Notes: generated by a model not told the origin, from the sequence alone. A stretch of 64,000 bases of DNA from Tillandsia leiboldiana (GCA_029204045.2 CM055081.1:1024765-1088764); one strand, 5' to 3'. Numbered from the stretch's first letter, positions 10,210 through 21,859 are shown. Made by a program: numbers and translations.

Positions 10210-11410
10210 ATTAATTTTTTTTAAGCTCTTATTTACATTTGTTTAGCTCCAAGACATTAAAAGCAATGATAAAGTATGATTATTACCCTTCTGAAAAATA
10301 GTTTAAGTTAATTCTTACACTTATTAAACTATTCATTCTTAATTTTATATCTCCTCCGTTCATTTTGATATGAAGTTCTTAAACTAATCTAAGAACTTCA
10401 TATAGTCTCGTTTTCGATTTTAAGATATTCAGATCAACGATTCACATCATTAAATATGATTTAGTATTTATAAAATTTTTAAAAATAAAATTTTAATTTT
10501 TTTCGACATCGTGTACTCAGTAAGTAAATCATATCAAAATGAACGGCAAAAATTAAATAATTTTTAAAATTTGTTGATCTTAATTTAAATAGTTTAAATA
10601 AATTTATATTCTTTCATACCGTTAAACTACAAACTCGTTAGTGTAATTATTAAAAATTAATAATTTTGAAATGATTTAATCATAAAGTAAACTATATCGA
10701 AAAAATATTTTATTTTTTTTTCTAAAAGCTTTAAATATTTTTGGTCAGTTTTAAACGTTGCAAACTAATTAAGTTCATGATTTTGTTGAGTTTAAATGAA
10801 AATTATAAGCACGTTGGAACTTGCAATTAATTCATGAATTAATTGCCTCCAAATATTCTTAATTTAAGTTAACTTGTTTCTAAACTTTTACTTTTAGTTA
10901 TGATGCATAAATATTGTTACCTTATTAAAAAAAATAGTAGGTTTTAAGTGTTACACTTACTAAGCTATTTGTGTGGCTCATATTCAAGGTCCAAAAATGT
11001 AATAATTAATTTTGTAATAATATAATCTTTCAAATATAGTAATTTTGAATAAATCTCAAAATATATTTCGTCATCGTAGATGACATAGTACAAAATAGTT
11101 CATATACGTCACATAGATAAAATTTCTAAATATTATTTAGAATTGCCAATGATAAATAATATGGAAAAAAAAGGTTAAATACCAATCATCTAAATTTTTA
11201 AAAAATTACATATTTATGCCATCCAAATTTACAATTTTTTAGAATTAGTCATCTAGTTTATATTTTATATTTTATTAAATAAAAGGCACATGTAGGGATA
11301 TAGAAGAGCCTTTCTCTCATCAAAAACTAAAATTCTAGTAAATAAAATTAACAATTAATTATTAAAATTTAGATGCAATAAGTTGGTCAATTTGACTCCC
11401 CAGAGTATTT
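10210..11410. other. AT-rich intergenic DNA
   Basis: No gene. A short foldback around 10360-10550 (CTCCGTTCATTTTGATATGA ... ATCATATCAAAATGAACGG) looks like a small Stowaway-like MITE with a CTCCGTTCATTTTGA terminus. Nothing else bounded was seen. Confidence 0.4.
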
Positions 11411-11419
11411 TTTTTTTTA

Positions 11420-11591
11420 GAGTAATACTACATATACACTCCAAATAGGGTGTATATCACACACTACATCCCATCCAGGGATGGGGACTAATCTACCGAT
11501 CACTTCGAAGTGACAGATAAAATTCACCCCACTTTTAAATAGATGGGATGTAAAATGTACACCCACTTGGAGTGTACAGGTAATATTAATC
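11420..11591. mobile_element. Foldback MITE, family M
   Basis: 172 bp with a perfect 9-bp duplication TTTTTTTTA (11411-11419 and 11592-11600), although the site is low complexity. Inner palindrome GATCACTTCGAAGTGA. Confidence 0.8.
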
Positions 11592-11689
11592 TTTTTTTTA
11601 AGTTACATCTCTGGTATGTGATCTTTTTGTAATGTAGTGAAACTCAATATAATAAACCGAATTTTAGTCAAATTAGTAACGTGCGGATC

Positions 11690-12390
11690 AAAATCATGCT
11701 AAATATCATTAAAATGAATTTAGAGAAGCGTAGACTGAGTTTGGAATTGTCATGCTTCGAAACTGTCGATTCATCGATTCGGGAGCAGGCATAGACTTCC
11801 TGCCGAACGAGCAAACCAACCTCAACCCGAATGGAACGGTAGATCTTATTCGTGCTTAATAAAAGAAAGTGAAATGATACATAATATCAAAGTATAAAGG
11901 ATAAAATATAAAAATAATTCTATTTCATCTAACGGTTCGGTTACCAGAGAAACAGACTATCGGACCATCGGCTCAACAAAACAATAACCGACGGCCGACT
12001 AGACTTCTAAATCCGCTACTCAACTACATTCTTGCCGCGATCGCGCGCCTCACCAACCGATCTGATGTACACCTGAAATGAGTAAACCACAAAAAGTGAA
12101 AACTAATTAAAATTTTCAGTATGTTCAACCATCGAGAAAAAATGTTTTACACTTAGTTTACAGAAGACATCTTCAAAAATCAAATAGAGATAAACAGGCA
12201 GATAAGAAAAACAATAAAGGTTTCAGAAATCCCCATATGCCTCATCAACACCTAACTGAAGCCAACCCCTCGGTTCAGATCTGTCGAGCTCACTCACCTA
12301 CGCTAAAGCCAAAAAGGGTCTCCCCTCCCCAATCAATTGATCTGCACGAGCCCCGAGTGAAAGTCGAATTCTCGAACTACACTCCTATCA
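11690..12390. other. Intergenic DNA of moderate GC, unrecognised
   Basis: Less AT-rich than its surroundings (for example ACGGCCGACTAGACTTC, GATCGCGCGCCTCACC), which hints at retroelement debris. The ORF at 12237-12506 runs into the tandem repeat that follows and shows no domain. Confidence 0.3.
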
Positions 12391-12392
12391 GC

Positions 12393-12535
12393 GACCCATA
12401 CATTCATCTGAATGAACTATCCGTACGCTCCCCATGTGACCCATACATTCATCTGAGTAAAGTGGACTATCCGTACGCTCCCCATGTGACCCATACATTC
12501 ATTTGAGTGAAGTGGACTATCCGTAAGCTCCCCAT
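12393..12535. repeat. ~55-bp tandem repeat, three units
   Basis: Units share GACCCATACATTCATCTGA and GACTATCCGTACGCTCCCCA, with small differences. A (TA)n tract (12561-12638) follows closely. Confidence 0.8.
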
Positions 12536-12559
12536 GTTGATTGTTGACCATTGGTAACT

Positions 12560-12560
<1 letters not shown>

Positions 12561-12638
<78 letters not shown>
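12561..12638. repeat. (TA)n microsatellite
   Basis: A pure TA tract of about 78 bp. Confidence 0.95.
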
Positions 12639-12642
<4 letters not shown>

Positions 12643-13789
12643 GGTAATCTTACTACCATATAAATAAAATAATAAAATTTTACAAACGTACTTATACACA
12701 TGTAACCAAATATATTATTTATAATTACAAAATTTGTTATTAGAATATATTTGGTTCGGATTATTCTGTCAGAATTATAGATAAATTTTTTAAGATTATT
12801 ATATTTGGTTCATCCAGTGTGTAATTTAGTCAGTAATATATCATTAAAATTAATGAAGAATTACTACGAAAATATTACTATTTTGGTAATGGTAAGTTAT
12901 CTTACATATTATATAAAATTGCAAGTTTACACTTCCAACCTTTTCAAACTCATTCAATACATCATTTTTAAAATTTTAATTTAAAATTATAAATTATCAG
13001 ATTTTAAATTTTAATTTTAAATTGTCTATTTTCAATTTAGATTTTAAATTTTAAATTTTAAATTTCAACTTTCAAATTTTAATTTTAAATTTATACTTAT
13101 ATTTTAATTTTTTAAAAATTTTATTTTAAATTAAAATATTAAATTTTATATTTTTGTTTAGATTTTAAATTTTAAAATTTAAATTCAAATGCAAATTATA
13201 TTAAAGTTATAGTTAAGTAAAAAATAATATTAAATTTGACTTTAAGGATAAAATTGGAATATATTATATTTTATTATCAAAATTATTAACTTTTATAAAA
13301 TAAATTAAATAAAATAATTGTATATATACTGTAATCACATTACTGTATTAAACGAAAAATAATAATATATAATCAATAGCAGTATAATTTAAAAATTTTA
13401 AATATTTAATTATATCGAAATAATCTATAATACTATATAACGCAAACCAAGCGCACCCTTATTTCGATCCAAATGAGATATATATACATGTGGTTATATC
13501 TACAACACTTAAAACGATATATATCGCGTTCGATTTAATTATAAATAATTTGTTTAACTACATACATACATTTTGTAACTATCCGAATAAAAAGATAAAA
13601 TACTATATAACATAAACAACATATCATCTATACCATACTAATTATATATTTTTTTTAAAAATATAGTATAATTAAGATAAAAATAAATAAATAAATAAAT
13701 AAATAATTTTTATAAAAAATAATTTGATTAATTGAATGCGCCACATCATCGATCACTACAATAAAACTATACTATAGCAATAATTTTAA

Positions 13790-14653
13790 GGCTGCGTTAA
13801 GGTATAAAAAAAATTTGGTTATACCGGGGATAGGTATAAGTTATGGTATTAGCAGGAACTAATGTTAATTTATGTTTGGGTGAGTATATGAGTTATACCG
13901 GGTATAAAAAAAAATTGTGTTTGGTAAATTAAAGAGGAATAAGAAGGTTAGAGGGGATATAAATTTTTATTGACTATTTTATCCTTTATGATATAATTAA
14001 AATTTATAATTTTTTTAAAATTCAAAATTTTGTATATAAAAATAGGTATAAATTTATAAATTTAAAAATGTTAAAAATTTGGTGAATTATTTATTAAAAA
14101 TTAATTAAAAATTTAATAATTTGTATAAATTGTAAAAATAATAAAATTTAATTTTTTATAAATTGATAAATTTATTAAAAATTAAAGTTATAAATTTTAA
14201 AAGTTATAAAATTTAAAATTTAAAAATTTATAAATGTTAAAAATTTTAATTTTAATTATCTTAAAAAATTACAAAAGTAGAAGCAAAAATTTTAATTTTA
14301 AAATTAGTATACATTTAAAAAAATTTATAAAAGAATTTGCATAAATTTAAAATTTTTAAAATTAATAAATTTTTAAAAAAATATAAAAAAATTATATTTT
14401 TAGATTTATTAAAAAGTAAGTTAAAAATTTTAAAATTTATAAAATTAAAAAAAATAAATTTTAAATTTTATAAATTTAAATATCTTATAATTTAAAATTT
14501 TTTATTTTTAAAAAAAAAAGAAAAAAAGAAAAAAAGAAAAAATAGTGGAGTTGTTCCACCTGGGGCTGGGAACAAGCTCCCAAATTTTTGTTTGGTTATA
14601 AGTATCTGAAACTAGGAGTTATCCCTCCCTAGTTCCAGGTACCAAACGGATTC
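13790..14653. mobile_element. Tourist/Harbinger-type element, family P
   Basis: 864 bp flanked by TAA (13787-13789 and 14654-14656). Left end GGCTGCGTTAAGGTATAAA, right end GTTCCAGGTACCAAACGGATTC. The interior is AAATTT-rich and non-coding. TAA target duplications are typical of PIF/Harbinger MITEs. Confidence 0.65.
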
Positions 14654-14831
14654 TAAGTGTTTTTAAAATTTGAAAAAAAAAATGTTGCTAGCAAAAGATA
14701 ATGACACTTATAATTAGTGTTGTTATATGTGCAGTCGATATAGTGTATAGCGACATATTATTATAATATATTTTAAAAATATATTTCTATAATCTAATTT
14801 TAAATATAAATAAAATACTTATATAAAAATA

Positions 14832-15003
14832 GGAAAATGCTATGTGTACACCCCTTTCGGGGTGTACATCATACACCCCACCCATCTAAGGGTGGGGGTG
14901 TGATGATGGGTCACTTGATGTGACCCGTAAAAAGTATCGCCACCATTAAAATGGTGGAGGTGTATGATGTACACCCCTTCGGGGTGTACAGGTAGCATTG
15001 CTC
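14832..15003 (+). mobile_element. Foldback MITE, family M
   Basis: 172 bp with a perfect 9-bp duplication ATAAAAATA (14823-14831 and 15004-15012). It is nearly identical to the reverse complement of the copy at 16566-16735, with only a handful of differences over 170 bp. Confidence 0.92.
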
Positions 15004-15299
15004 ATAAAAATATTATAAAAATATATTTTTATAATCTAATTTTATTTCAGTTAATATATATTTGAAATATTTTTGGGTCCCGACTCTCTCATACGTTTCT
15101 GGAAGCGACAGCAAAATTAACGACTCCCCCTGCGCGCCACGTCATTACCAGGCCAGCCCCCATCTCGAGACACCTCAGCTTCTATTTTTGGCCTTCTCGA
15201 AGAATGGTATATTCTTCTTCGCTTTTCCCAACGCATATTTCCGTATACGGTCATACTCACTTTTAGGACGGTCGGATAATGGAATAAGAAAAAATTAGC

Positions 15300-15592
15300 T
15301 ATTCTAGAAATAAATATAAAATACGTGAATAAAAAATAATATGAATAAAAAAATTTAATTAAGATAAATTATTTTTTTATTCTCAAATAATGAGATAAGA
15401 GATGGTGCCTCAGTAGACGTAGGAAGATATTTAAGAAAAAAATAAGAGGGTGGTTGGGAAGAGTGAGAACAGTAATTCTCACTTATTCTAGTTGTACCGG
15501 AACAAATTATACCGATTGATTCCTGATGCGTTTGGAAGAATAAGAGGAATATCACTCTTATTTCCGGTTATATACCAAACCCAAACGGGCCC
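15300..15592. mobile_element. Tourist-type element (family P relative), right part
   Basis: Shares AATGAGATAAGAGATGGTGCC and the tail GTTATATACCAAACCCAAACGGGC with 48335-48715 and, in reverse, 29204-29559. The left end is not resolved. Confidence 0.5.
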
Positions 15593-15608
15593 TTAGGGAT
15601 TTGAATAA

Positions 15609-16307
15609 GGGGCAATTTCCTACATATCCCTAAAAATTTTTCTGTTTTCAGATTTACCCCTCTTAAAAGGCTAATATTAAAACTACCCTTCTTACGTTCC
15701 AACTTCTTTCCAAAATACCCCTGAAGTTAAACTCTGTTAGTGTACCGTTTGGAACTGCCGTTATCTGTGTGTAATTACTATTTTGCCCTTTCAAATATAC
15801 CCTAAACCCTAAAACCCTAAACCCCTAAACCATAAAACCCTAAACCCTAAACCCTAAAACCCTAAAACCCTAAACCCTAAACCCTAAAATCCTAAAAAAT
15901 CCTAAACCCTAAACCCTAAACCCTAAAACCCTAAAACCCTAAACCCTAAACCCTAAAATCCTAAAAAATCCTAAACCCTAAACCCTAAAACCCTAAACCC
16001 TAAACCCTAGAACCCTAAAAAACCCTAAACCCTAAACCCTAAAATCCTAAACCCTAAATCCTAAAATCCTAAAAAATTCTAAACCCTAAACCCTAAACCC
16101 TAAACCCGGGCAAAATAGGTATATCTGATAGTTTTCAACTCCGATTATTATTTAACTCTAGTTTAACCCTAGTTAACTTAACAAAGGGAAACGGTAGGGG
16201 TATTTTTAATAACGGTGGAACGTATGAAGGGTATATTGGAAAGAAAAAAATAAGAGGGGTAAATCAGATATTTCTTCATATTTCAGGGGTACACAGGCAA
16301 TTATCCC
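15609..16307 (-). mobile_element. Mutator-type element, family T, with ~310-bp telomeric tract
   Basis: 699 bp, inverted relative to the other T copies, with a perfect 9-bp duplication TTTGAATAA (15600-15608 and 16308-16316). Termini GGGGCAATTTCCTACATAT and ACAGGCAATTATCCC. The middle is replaced by degenerate CCCTAAA repeats. It is the longest telomeric tract of the family in this window. Confidence 0.93.
15800..16110 (-). repeat. Interstitial telomere-type repeat (CCCTAAA)n
   Basis: About 40 units of CCCTAAA with length variants (CCCTAAAA, CCTAAAAAATCC). It lies wholly inside the T element, so it marks no chromosome end or fusion. A higher-order pattern (CCCTAAACCCTAAAATCC) recurs several times, pointing to internal slippage. 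Confidence 0.95.
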
Positions 16308-16488
16308 TTTGAATAAATACGGATACCCAAAATTTTATCCTAATTCGAATCCGAACAAAATAAATTTATTCGATGTTAAACGAATATAAATTCGGATATG
16401 AATATAAAAAATAAAATAAAAATTCGACGAATTTGAATTCAGATATGAATTTTGATTGTGCCCTATCCGAATCCGAATTAATTTTACG

Positions 16489-16489
<1 letters not shown>

Positions 16490-16566
<77 letters not shown>

Positions 16567-16731
16567 CAATGCTACATGTACACCCCGAAGGGGTGTACAT
16601 CATACACCTCCACCATTTTAATGGTGCCGATATTTTTTACGGGTCACATCGAGTGACCCATCATCACACCCCCACCCTTAGATGGGTGGGGTGTATGATG
16701 TACACCCCGAAAGGGGTGTACACATAGCATT

Positions 16732-16781
<50 letters not shown>
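16490..16781. repeat. (TA)n microsatellite split by an M element
   Basis: TA tracts at 16490-16565 and 16736-16781 are two halves of one array separated by the M MITE. Confidence 0.9.
16566..16735 (-). mobile_element. Foldback MITE, family M, inserted in (TA)n
   Basis: 170 bp with termini GCAATGCTACATGTACACC and TGTACACATAGCATTTTTC. The flanking 9 bp are ATATATATA on both sides but uninformative inside a TA array. It is close to an inverted copy of 14832-15003. Confidence 0.88.
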
Positions 16782-16784
<3 letters not shown>

Positions 16785-17080
16785 TATTTAATATTATTTT
16801 TAAATTTATATTTTAAAATTTTAAATTTAATATAATATATTTTGAAATATTATAAAAAGAAAAAGAAAAATAATTGTTTCGGATTTGAATTTTCAGGTTC
16901 GGCCTCCGATTCGGATTTTAGATTTTTTGTCGGGTTCGAATTTGAATATAGATTTTTAAAATCCGTCGGATTCGAATTCGGATTCGTATTCGGGTTTGAT
17001 AGTCGGGTTCGGATTCGGATTCGAATTTTTGAAAATCCGTCCCGAATCCGACCCGTTGACATTCTCACTTACTAAAGTAA

Positions 17081-17082
<2 letters not shown>

Positions 17083-17132
<50 letters not shown>
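17083..17132. repeat. (AAT)n microsatellite
   Basis: About 16 uninterrupted AAT/TAA units, just beyond the K element's right end. A badly decayed M copy follows at about 17155-17298. Confidence 0.85.
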
Positions 17133-17135
<3 letters not shown>

Positions 17136-17298
17136 TAAAAAAAATAAAAGAAATTTATATGTACATCTCAAAATAAGTATACATCTTACACCCCATTCAT
17201 TCTAGGATGGGTGAATTTTACTGATCACTTTAAAATGACCAGTAAAATTAATACATCCCATCCTTGCATGGATAAAATGTATATCATATACTCTTTTA

Positions 17299-17934
17299 GG
17301 CTCTGTTTGGTTGGGAGATAAAGGGGAAATAACCCGCTTTATCCCCCAATTCTTTCCAAACAACAGAGAAAAAAATATAGGGATAAAGATTTAAAATATC
17401 ACATGCTTAACGGGTTATTTCAGGATAACCCGTTAAGCTCTATTCCATCTCCCCCGGAATAAGGTTTATACCTAGGGACAATGAGTGGAATTTTTTTTTT
17501 TTACTTCAGCTTACCTTCCAATCTGAGACTATATTTACTCAAATATATTATTTACTAATTATGTTTACTAATTTTCTTTACTAAAATATACTATAAAATA
17601 TAAAAAATTATTTTATATTTTGTTTAGGTAAAATATAATTTATTATTTACAATTAAATTATCATTTTAATTAATTTATAATAATTAAAATTAATTTATAT
17701 ATATATAAGGTAAGGGGCAAAGTTGGCATTTTGATAAAAAATTTATCATCTTTTTTTTACTATTCTTTACTATTTCATAATTTTAATCAAACACAATTTT
17801 TTTTATTCCAGAAAATATCAACTTTTGAACCAAACGCAATTTAACTTTTATACTTGATTATCCCGAAATAGCAAGCTATCCCAAGTATAAAAAAATTTAT
17901 ACCTCTTAAATTTATAACCGAACCAAACGGGGAC
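17299..17934. mobile_element. Harbinger-type element, family Q
   Basis: 636 bp flanked by TTA (17296-17298 and 17935-17937). The left end GGCTCTGTTTGGTTGGGAG and right end ACCGAACCAAACGGGGAC form imperfect inverted repeats. Copies lie at 34429-35106, 39559-40229 and 58518-59233. It has no coding capacity. Confidence 0.75.
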
Positions 17935-17939
17935 TTAGA

Positions 17940-19380
17940 ATTTAGAGTGTATGGATTACTCAAATAAATAATACTTTTGGTCTTCAAACTATGGGATTCT
18001 GACATTTTGATCCCTTTTAATAATTTATTATAAAATAAAACAAATCAAATAACAAATATATTTTTAAAAATTCACATTTTTCATATTTGTTTTTTAAAAA
18101 ATTTTAAATTATATATATATATATATATATTTACTGTGAATATAATATTCGATAGAAAAATATAGTTAAGTATATGTTAAATACTTAATCTCTTAATTAG
18201 TGTGTGGGATAAAATTATTTTTTTATTATTTCAAATATTACATTTAATTATAAATATATTTTTTACCAATTAAAATTTTTGGAGAAATATTTATAATGGC
18301 AAATTTGATATTTTACTTATAATCTTTTAAAAAAATAAACGGTAACAAAATATAAAAATATATATGAACAATTTAGTACTTTTGAAAAATAAATATAAAA
18401 GTTGAAGTTTGTAGAAATATATTTATTTTTTGATATATTTACTGAGAGTCTCTCGTACTTTCTAAATTAATTGTTGTAAATATATAATTAATATCATAGT
18501 GATATTGTACTTCAAAACTATATAATTAAGATATTGCATAACTTTTACATCAATAATATACCAATATTTAATTAACTAAAATAAATTATACCACTATATT
18601 ATAATAATTTAAAAATTTTTAGTCAAAATTTATAATAAATTAAATTTTGAGAATTAAAGTATCATGCGCCCTGTAGTTTAGTTTGAGAATCAAAAATATA
18701 ATTTTAGCCATAAATAATTTCGTTACAAAATTTTTAAATTAACCAAAATAGTTCTGAAAAATTTTAGTTATCAAATTTATATCGCCAATGTCTTGAAATA
18801 TATAGAATTTTTCATTTAGTTTTTCTTTGTGAAAAAATATTTTTTCTAAAAATTGTTGTAAGATTTGTAATTAATTTATAATTTCTGAAAGTTTTTTTCT
18901 AAAAATATTTTTAGGATCTATAGTTTCTAAAATTCTTTGTTTTTTTTTAACACCAAAGTTTAAATAAAATATAATAAATAATAAATAATATTAAATATAG
19001 TTTAATATGTATTTTTTAGGTTGAAGAGATCGAGTAATATATAGGCAATTTTATTTTATTTTATTTTATTTATAATATTAAATATACATATGTAATTATT
19101 CATTTTTTTTTTTATTGTAGACTTAGTATTTTTCTTTAATTATTCTAACACTTCTAATTAAAATGAGTTAATTTTGAATTAATTTTTTGTCATAAATTCT
19201 TTTATTATTTTAAATAATTTTTTTTTATCATTTTATTTTTTCATTTCAGAATATATGAAAAATATTAATCTATGTATTAAAATGATCAAATTTAAATAAC
19301 ACTCACTAATATTTTTAATTATCGAGAATCATTTAATTTCAAAAATATAAAGCCGAGGGGCCCATTTCCAAACGTTCAAA
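17940..19380. other. AT-rich intergenic DNA upstream of the FAF-like gene
   Basis: No bounded element or gene was recognised across about 1.4 kb of AT-rich sequence. Confidence 0.4.
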
Positions 19381-19554
19381 CTTGAGGGCGTCTTCATGCA
19401 TTTTTCACGAAACTACACTAGACCTGGTGTGCCAGGTCATCCATAAACTGGCATTATATATGGACGTTGAGTACTTGAGTATTATTATATGCGACTATAG
19501 ACCCGGTCTACGAGATGATTTCGCAAATGTTACCGTTTCCGTGCGCTCTACCCC

Positions 19555-19567
19555 TCTATATATATAC
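19555..19567 (+). promoter_or_regulatory. Probable TATA box of FAF-like gene
   Basis: CTCTATATATATACG lies where base composition switches to a pyrimidine-rich, leader-like stretch (GTCTTCTTCTTCTTCGG). It would place transcription start near 19590 and give a leader of about 145 nt before the ATG at 19737. Confidence 0.5.
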
Positions 19568-19736
19568 GACAACGTCTTCTTCTTCTTCGGCCTCCGCTCT
19601 CACACTCGCACCCATCGCACACACAATTCTCGTTTCCACAAAAATAAAATTAATTAATTGAAAAAATAAATAAATAAATAAATAAATAAATAAATTGGGG
19701 AAAAAATAGAGGGTGTGTGTGGGGGATTCAAATGCT

Positions 19737-20579
19737 ATGCTGAGTATATGCAGGAGCGTCCATACCTTGCTCCTAGGGTTTCACCACGCCGATCGCCGGA
19801 GCTCCGCCGTGGCCCCGCCTACTCCTCCGGCGAACAGCCACCGGTGCCGCAGCATCCCCGGCCCTGACGACGGCGGCGGCGGCGGCCTCCGCTTCCTTGC
19901 CTCCTCCTCCTCCGCCGCCGCCGCCGCCGCCCCTCCGCCGTCCCCTCCTCCGCCGCAGCCGCCGCGGCGCATGGTGGAGGGCTCCGCGGAGGCGGAGGAG
20001 AGGGTGGACGCGGGGGCGCGGGGGCTGCTCGAGGAGCTGGATCCGTGGGATCTGCGGCTGTGCACGGAGAGCCTCGGATCGGAGAGCTGCGACGGGGGGG
20101 AGGTAATGGCGGAGGAGGAGGCGGCGGAGGAGGAGGAGGATGAGGAGGAGGAGGAGGAGGAGGAGGAGAGGAGGGGGAGGAGTAGGATGGGAAGGAGGGG
20201 ATCTGGGTTAGGGTTAGGGTTTCCGCCGCCGATACCGTGGGTGGCGGGGGGGAGGAGGCGGTTCATGAGGGCGACGAGGGGGGAAGGGAGGGTGGTGATC
20301 ACGGAGGTCTCGATCGAACGTCCCCCCGAGATCCTCCGCGCCTCCCGCGCCAACGGACGTCTCCGATTGGATCTCGTCGCCGACGCGGATCCCGAGGCCA
20401 GCCTCGACGACGGTGCCGCTTCGGATGCGGATGCCGCTTCGGATGCGGATGCGGATGCGGATGCGGATGAGATCGTGGAGGAGTGGGGGGTGGGGGCGGT
20501 GACGAGGTGCCAAGAGGCGGCGACCGGTGACGGGATCCGAGCGTGGTGGGGGGCCCACCGCTGCGTCACCACTGCGTGA
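19737..20579 (+). CDS. FAF: FANTASTIC FOUR (FAF)-like protein
   Basis: Encodes 280 residues in one exon. FAF proteins are plant-specific regulators that influence shoot meristem size through the WUSCHEL/CLAVATA network. The FAF domain is clear at about 160-214: GFPPPIPWV, then GGRRRFMRATRGEGRVVITE, then IERPPEILRASRANGRLRLD. A second conserved phrase, LRLCTESLGSES (106-117), precedes a long Glu-rich tract (127-144) typical of the family. The ATG at 19737 is chosen because the frame upstream begins only with GTG. The N-terminus is low-complexity (Ala, Pro, Ser), and an Asp-Ala repeat (229-244) comes from a GCGGAT microsatellite. The coding sequence is very GC-rich and contrasts sharply with both flanks. 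The C-terminus after about 250 has no recognised motif. Confidence 0.88.
   Translation: MLSICRSVHTLLLGFHHADRRSSAVAPPTPPANSHRCRSIPGPDDGGGGGLRFLASSSSAAAAAAPPPSPPPPQPPRRMVEGSAEAEERVDAGARGLLEELDPWDLRLCTESLGSESCDGGEVMAEEEAAEEEEDEEEEEEEEERRGRSRMGRRGSGLGLGFPPPIPWVAGGRRRFMRATRGEGRVVITEVSIERPPEILRASRANGRLRLDLVADADPEASLDDGAASDADAASDADADADADEIVEEWGVGAVTRCQEAATGDGIRAWWGAHRCVTTA
20100..20175 (+). repeat. (GAG)n coding microsatellite
   Basis: GAG/GAGGAG repeats encode the poly-Glu tract of the FAF-like protein. A likely site of length variation between individuals. Confidence 0.85.
20418..20468 (+). repeat. (GCGGAT)n coding hexanucleotide repeat
   Basis: In-frame hexamer repeats encode alternating Ala-Asp near the C-terminus of the FAF-like protein. 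Confidence 0.85.
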
Positions 20580-20599
20580 CGCGGCGGCGCGCGGGTGGC

Positions 20600-21855
20600 G
20601 CTGGGATCCGGTCACTGCAGGATCCGTTCTCGTGGGTACGTTGCACTTCCTTAGTCCCTAAACTTTCATCAGCGTTTCACTTTGGTCCTCAACTTTTTTT
20701 TTTTTTTTTTTTTTTTTCCTTTTTGTTTTTTCTTCTGCATTTCTCAGCACACTAAATTTTAAATTTTAAATTTTAAATTCTGAATCATTTGATGATTCTT
20801 CACTTATTAAGAATTTAGATAACTAAATCAAATTACTTTATAGTCCACTTAAATTTTCATCTTAAAAATGTATTGAGTTTTTAATCTATCGGATGGTTCT
20901 TATTCTAATTAGTAGACAATAATTCAAATTTGTGAGGATCAAGATGAAAACTTGGCCAAAAGTTTAAGAGCACGAGGACCTTATATATGTGCAATTTACC
21001 CTTACTGGAATGAAATGGAATAATCAGGGGACATAAATGATAAGGACAGATGCTATAACTGGCACGAAATTTAAAGCTGATAAACAGACATGATTCACGC
21101 GGGGCTGCTATTATTTATTTTTTAAAAAAAAAAATTATTGCACTATCTTTTCATGAACTGAAGAACAGAGGTGAGACAACACAACGAGTTCTCTAAAAAA
21201 AAAAAAAAAATCCACAATTTTGAGGTTAATATGGAAATAAGTAAATAAGAGAGATAATGTGTAATTTAGAAAATTTTGTGTGAGAATTTTGAGAGTAGTA
21301 AAAAGTTTTTATTTTTTCAAAAATAATTTTGTATTGAAATTAGAATAAAAATGATTATGTGAAAAAAAGAGAATTATATTTATTTAGCAAGAATTAGAAT
21401 AGAGTTATGGAATGTTACAAATATATATATATGCTTGGTACAATTTCTATAAACATTCTTTTTTTCTCTCTTTTTCTTTTTGTTTTTTTTGTTTTTGGTA
21501 TGATTGGTACCTTTCTGAGTATTTATTTATAGTTTGAGGGTTTAAAATTGATTGTTATTTCTTTTAAATGACTATTAAATCATACAAATTTATTTTATTT
21601 TATTTTTTAAAAAAATATTATTTAATTTTAAGGGAAAAAAAAAAAGAAAAAATTGGTGGAGCCCTGACTCCAATGTGCACTGTGTGGATTCCCTTGGGAG
21701 TTATTTTTTAAAAATTAAAAATAGATAAAAGTTCAAAATATAGAAATAAAATTGTAATTTTTTTTACTGTAAAATAAAAAGTTAACAGGTAAAAAAGAGA
21801 TAGCGAGTTATAATATTGCAAATGTTACAACATACATTTTGTTTTTATATTTTCT
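20600..21855. other. AT-rich DNA downstream of the FAF-like gene
   Basis: Includes a poly-T run near 20694-20717 and several poly-A/T runs. TTGCACTTCCTTAGTCCCTAAAC (20640) and the later AAGTTTAAGAGCACGAGGACC (20962) form the loose arms of a small repeat. No gene was seen. Confidence 0.4.
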
Positions 21856-21859
21856 TGTT

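Larger units (their letters stand above)
13754..15053. mobile_element. CACTA-type element (family C) hosting two other elements
   Basis: Begins CACTACAATAAAACTATAC. The family core resumes after 14656 (TAAGTGTTTTTAAAATTTG ... CACTTATAATTAGTGTTG) and the element ends near CTAATTTTATTTCAG. A Tourist-type insert (13790-14653) and an M MITE (14832-15003) lie within it. The right end is decayed. Confidence 0.7.
15594..17065. mobile_element. hAT-like element (family K) hosting a telomere-repeat T element and an M MITE
   Basis: The left terminus TAGGGATTTGAATAA is cut after 15 bp by the T element and resumes at ATACGGATACCCAAAATTTT (16317). The interior matches 49569-50013 and the right end is CCGACCCGTTGACATTCTC. 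A (TA)n tract sits at the family's usual AT core and is itself split by the M copy. No clean 8-bp duplication is visible for this copy. Confidence 0.7.

Noticed and set aside
15800..16110. Telomere or chromosome-fusion point
   Set aside because: The CCCTAAA tract is bounded on both sides by transposon arms with a 9-bp target duplication, and similar tracts occur in other copies of the same element. It is element content, not a chromosome end.
16956..17171. ORF with a long poly-Tyr stretch
   Set aside because: Translation of an (AAT)n microsatellite next to the K element.
19781..20615. Antisense and alternate-frame ORFs over the FAF-like gene
   Set aside because: High GC removes stop codons in all frames. 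Only the + frame from 19737 carries the FAF motifs.
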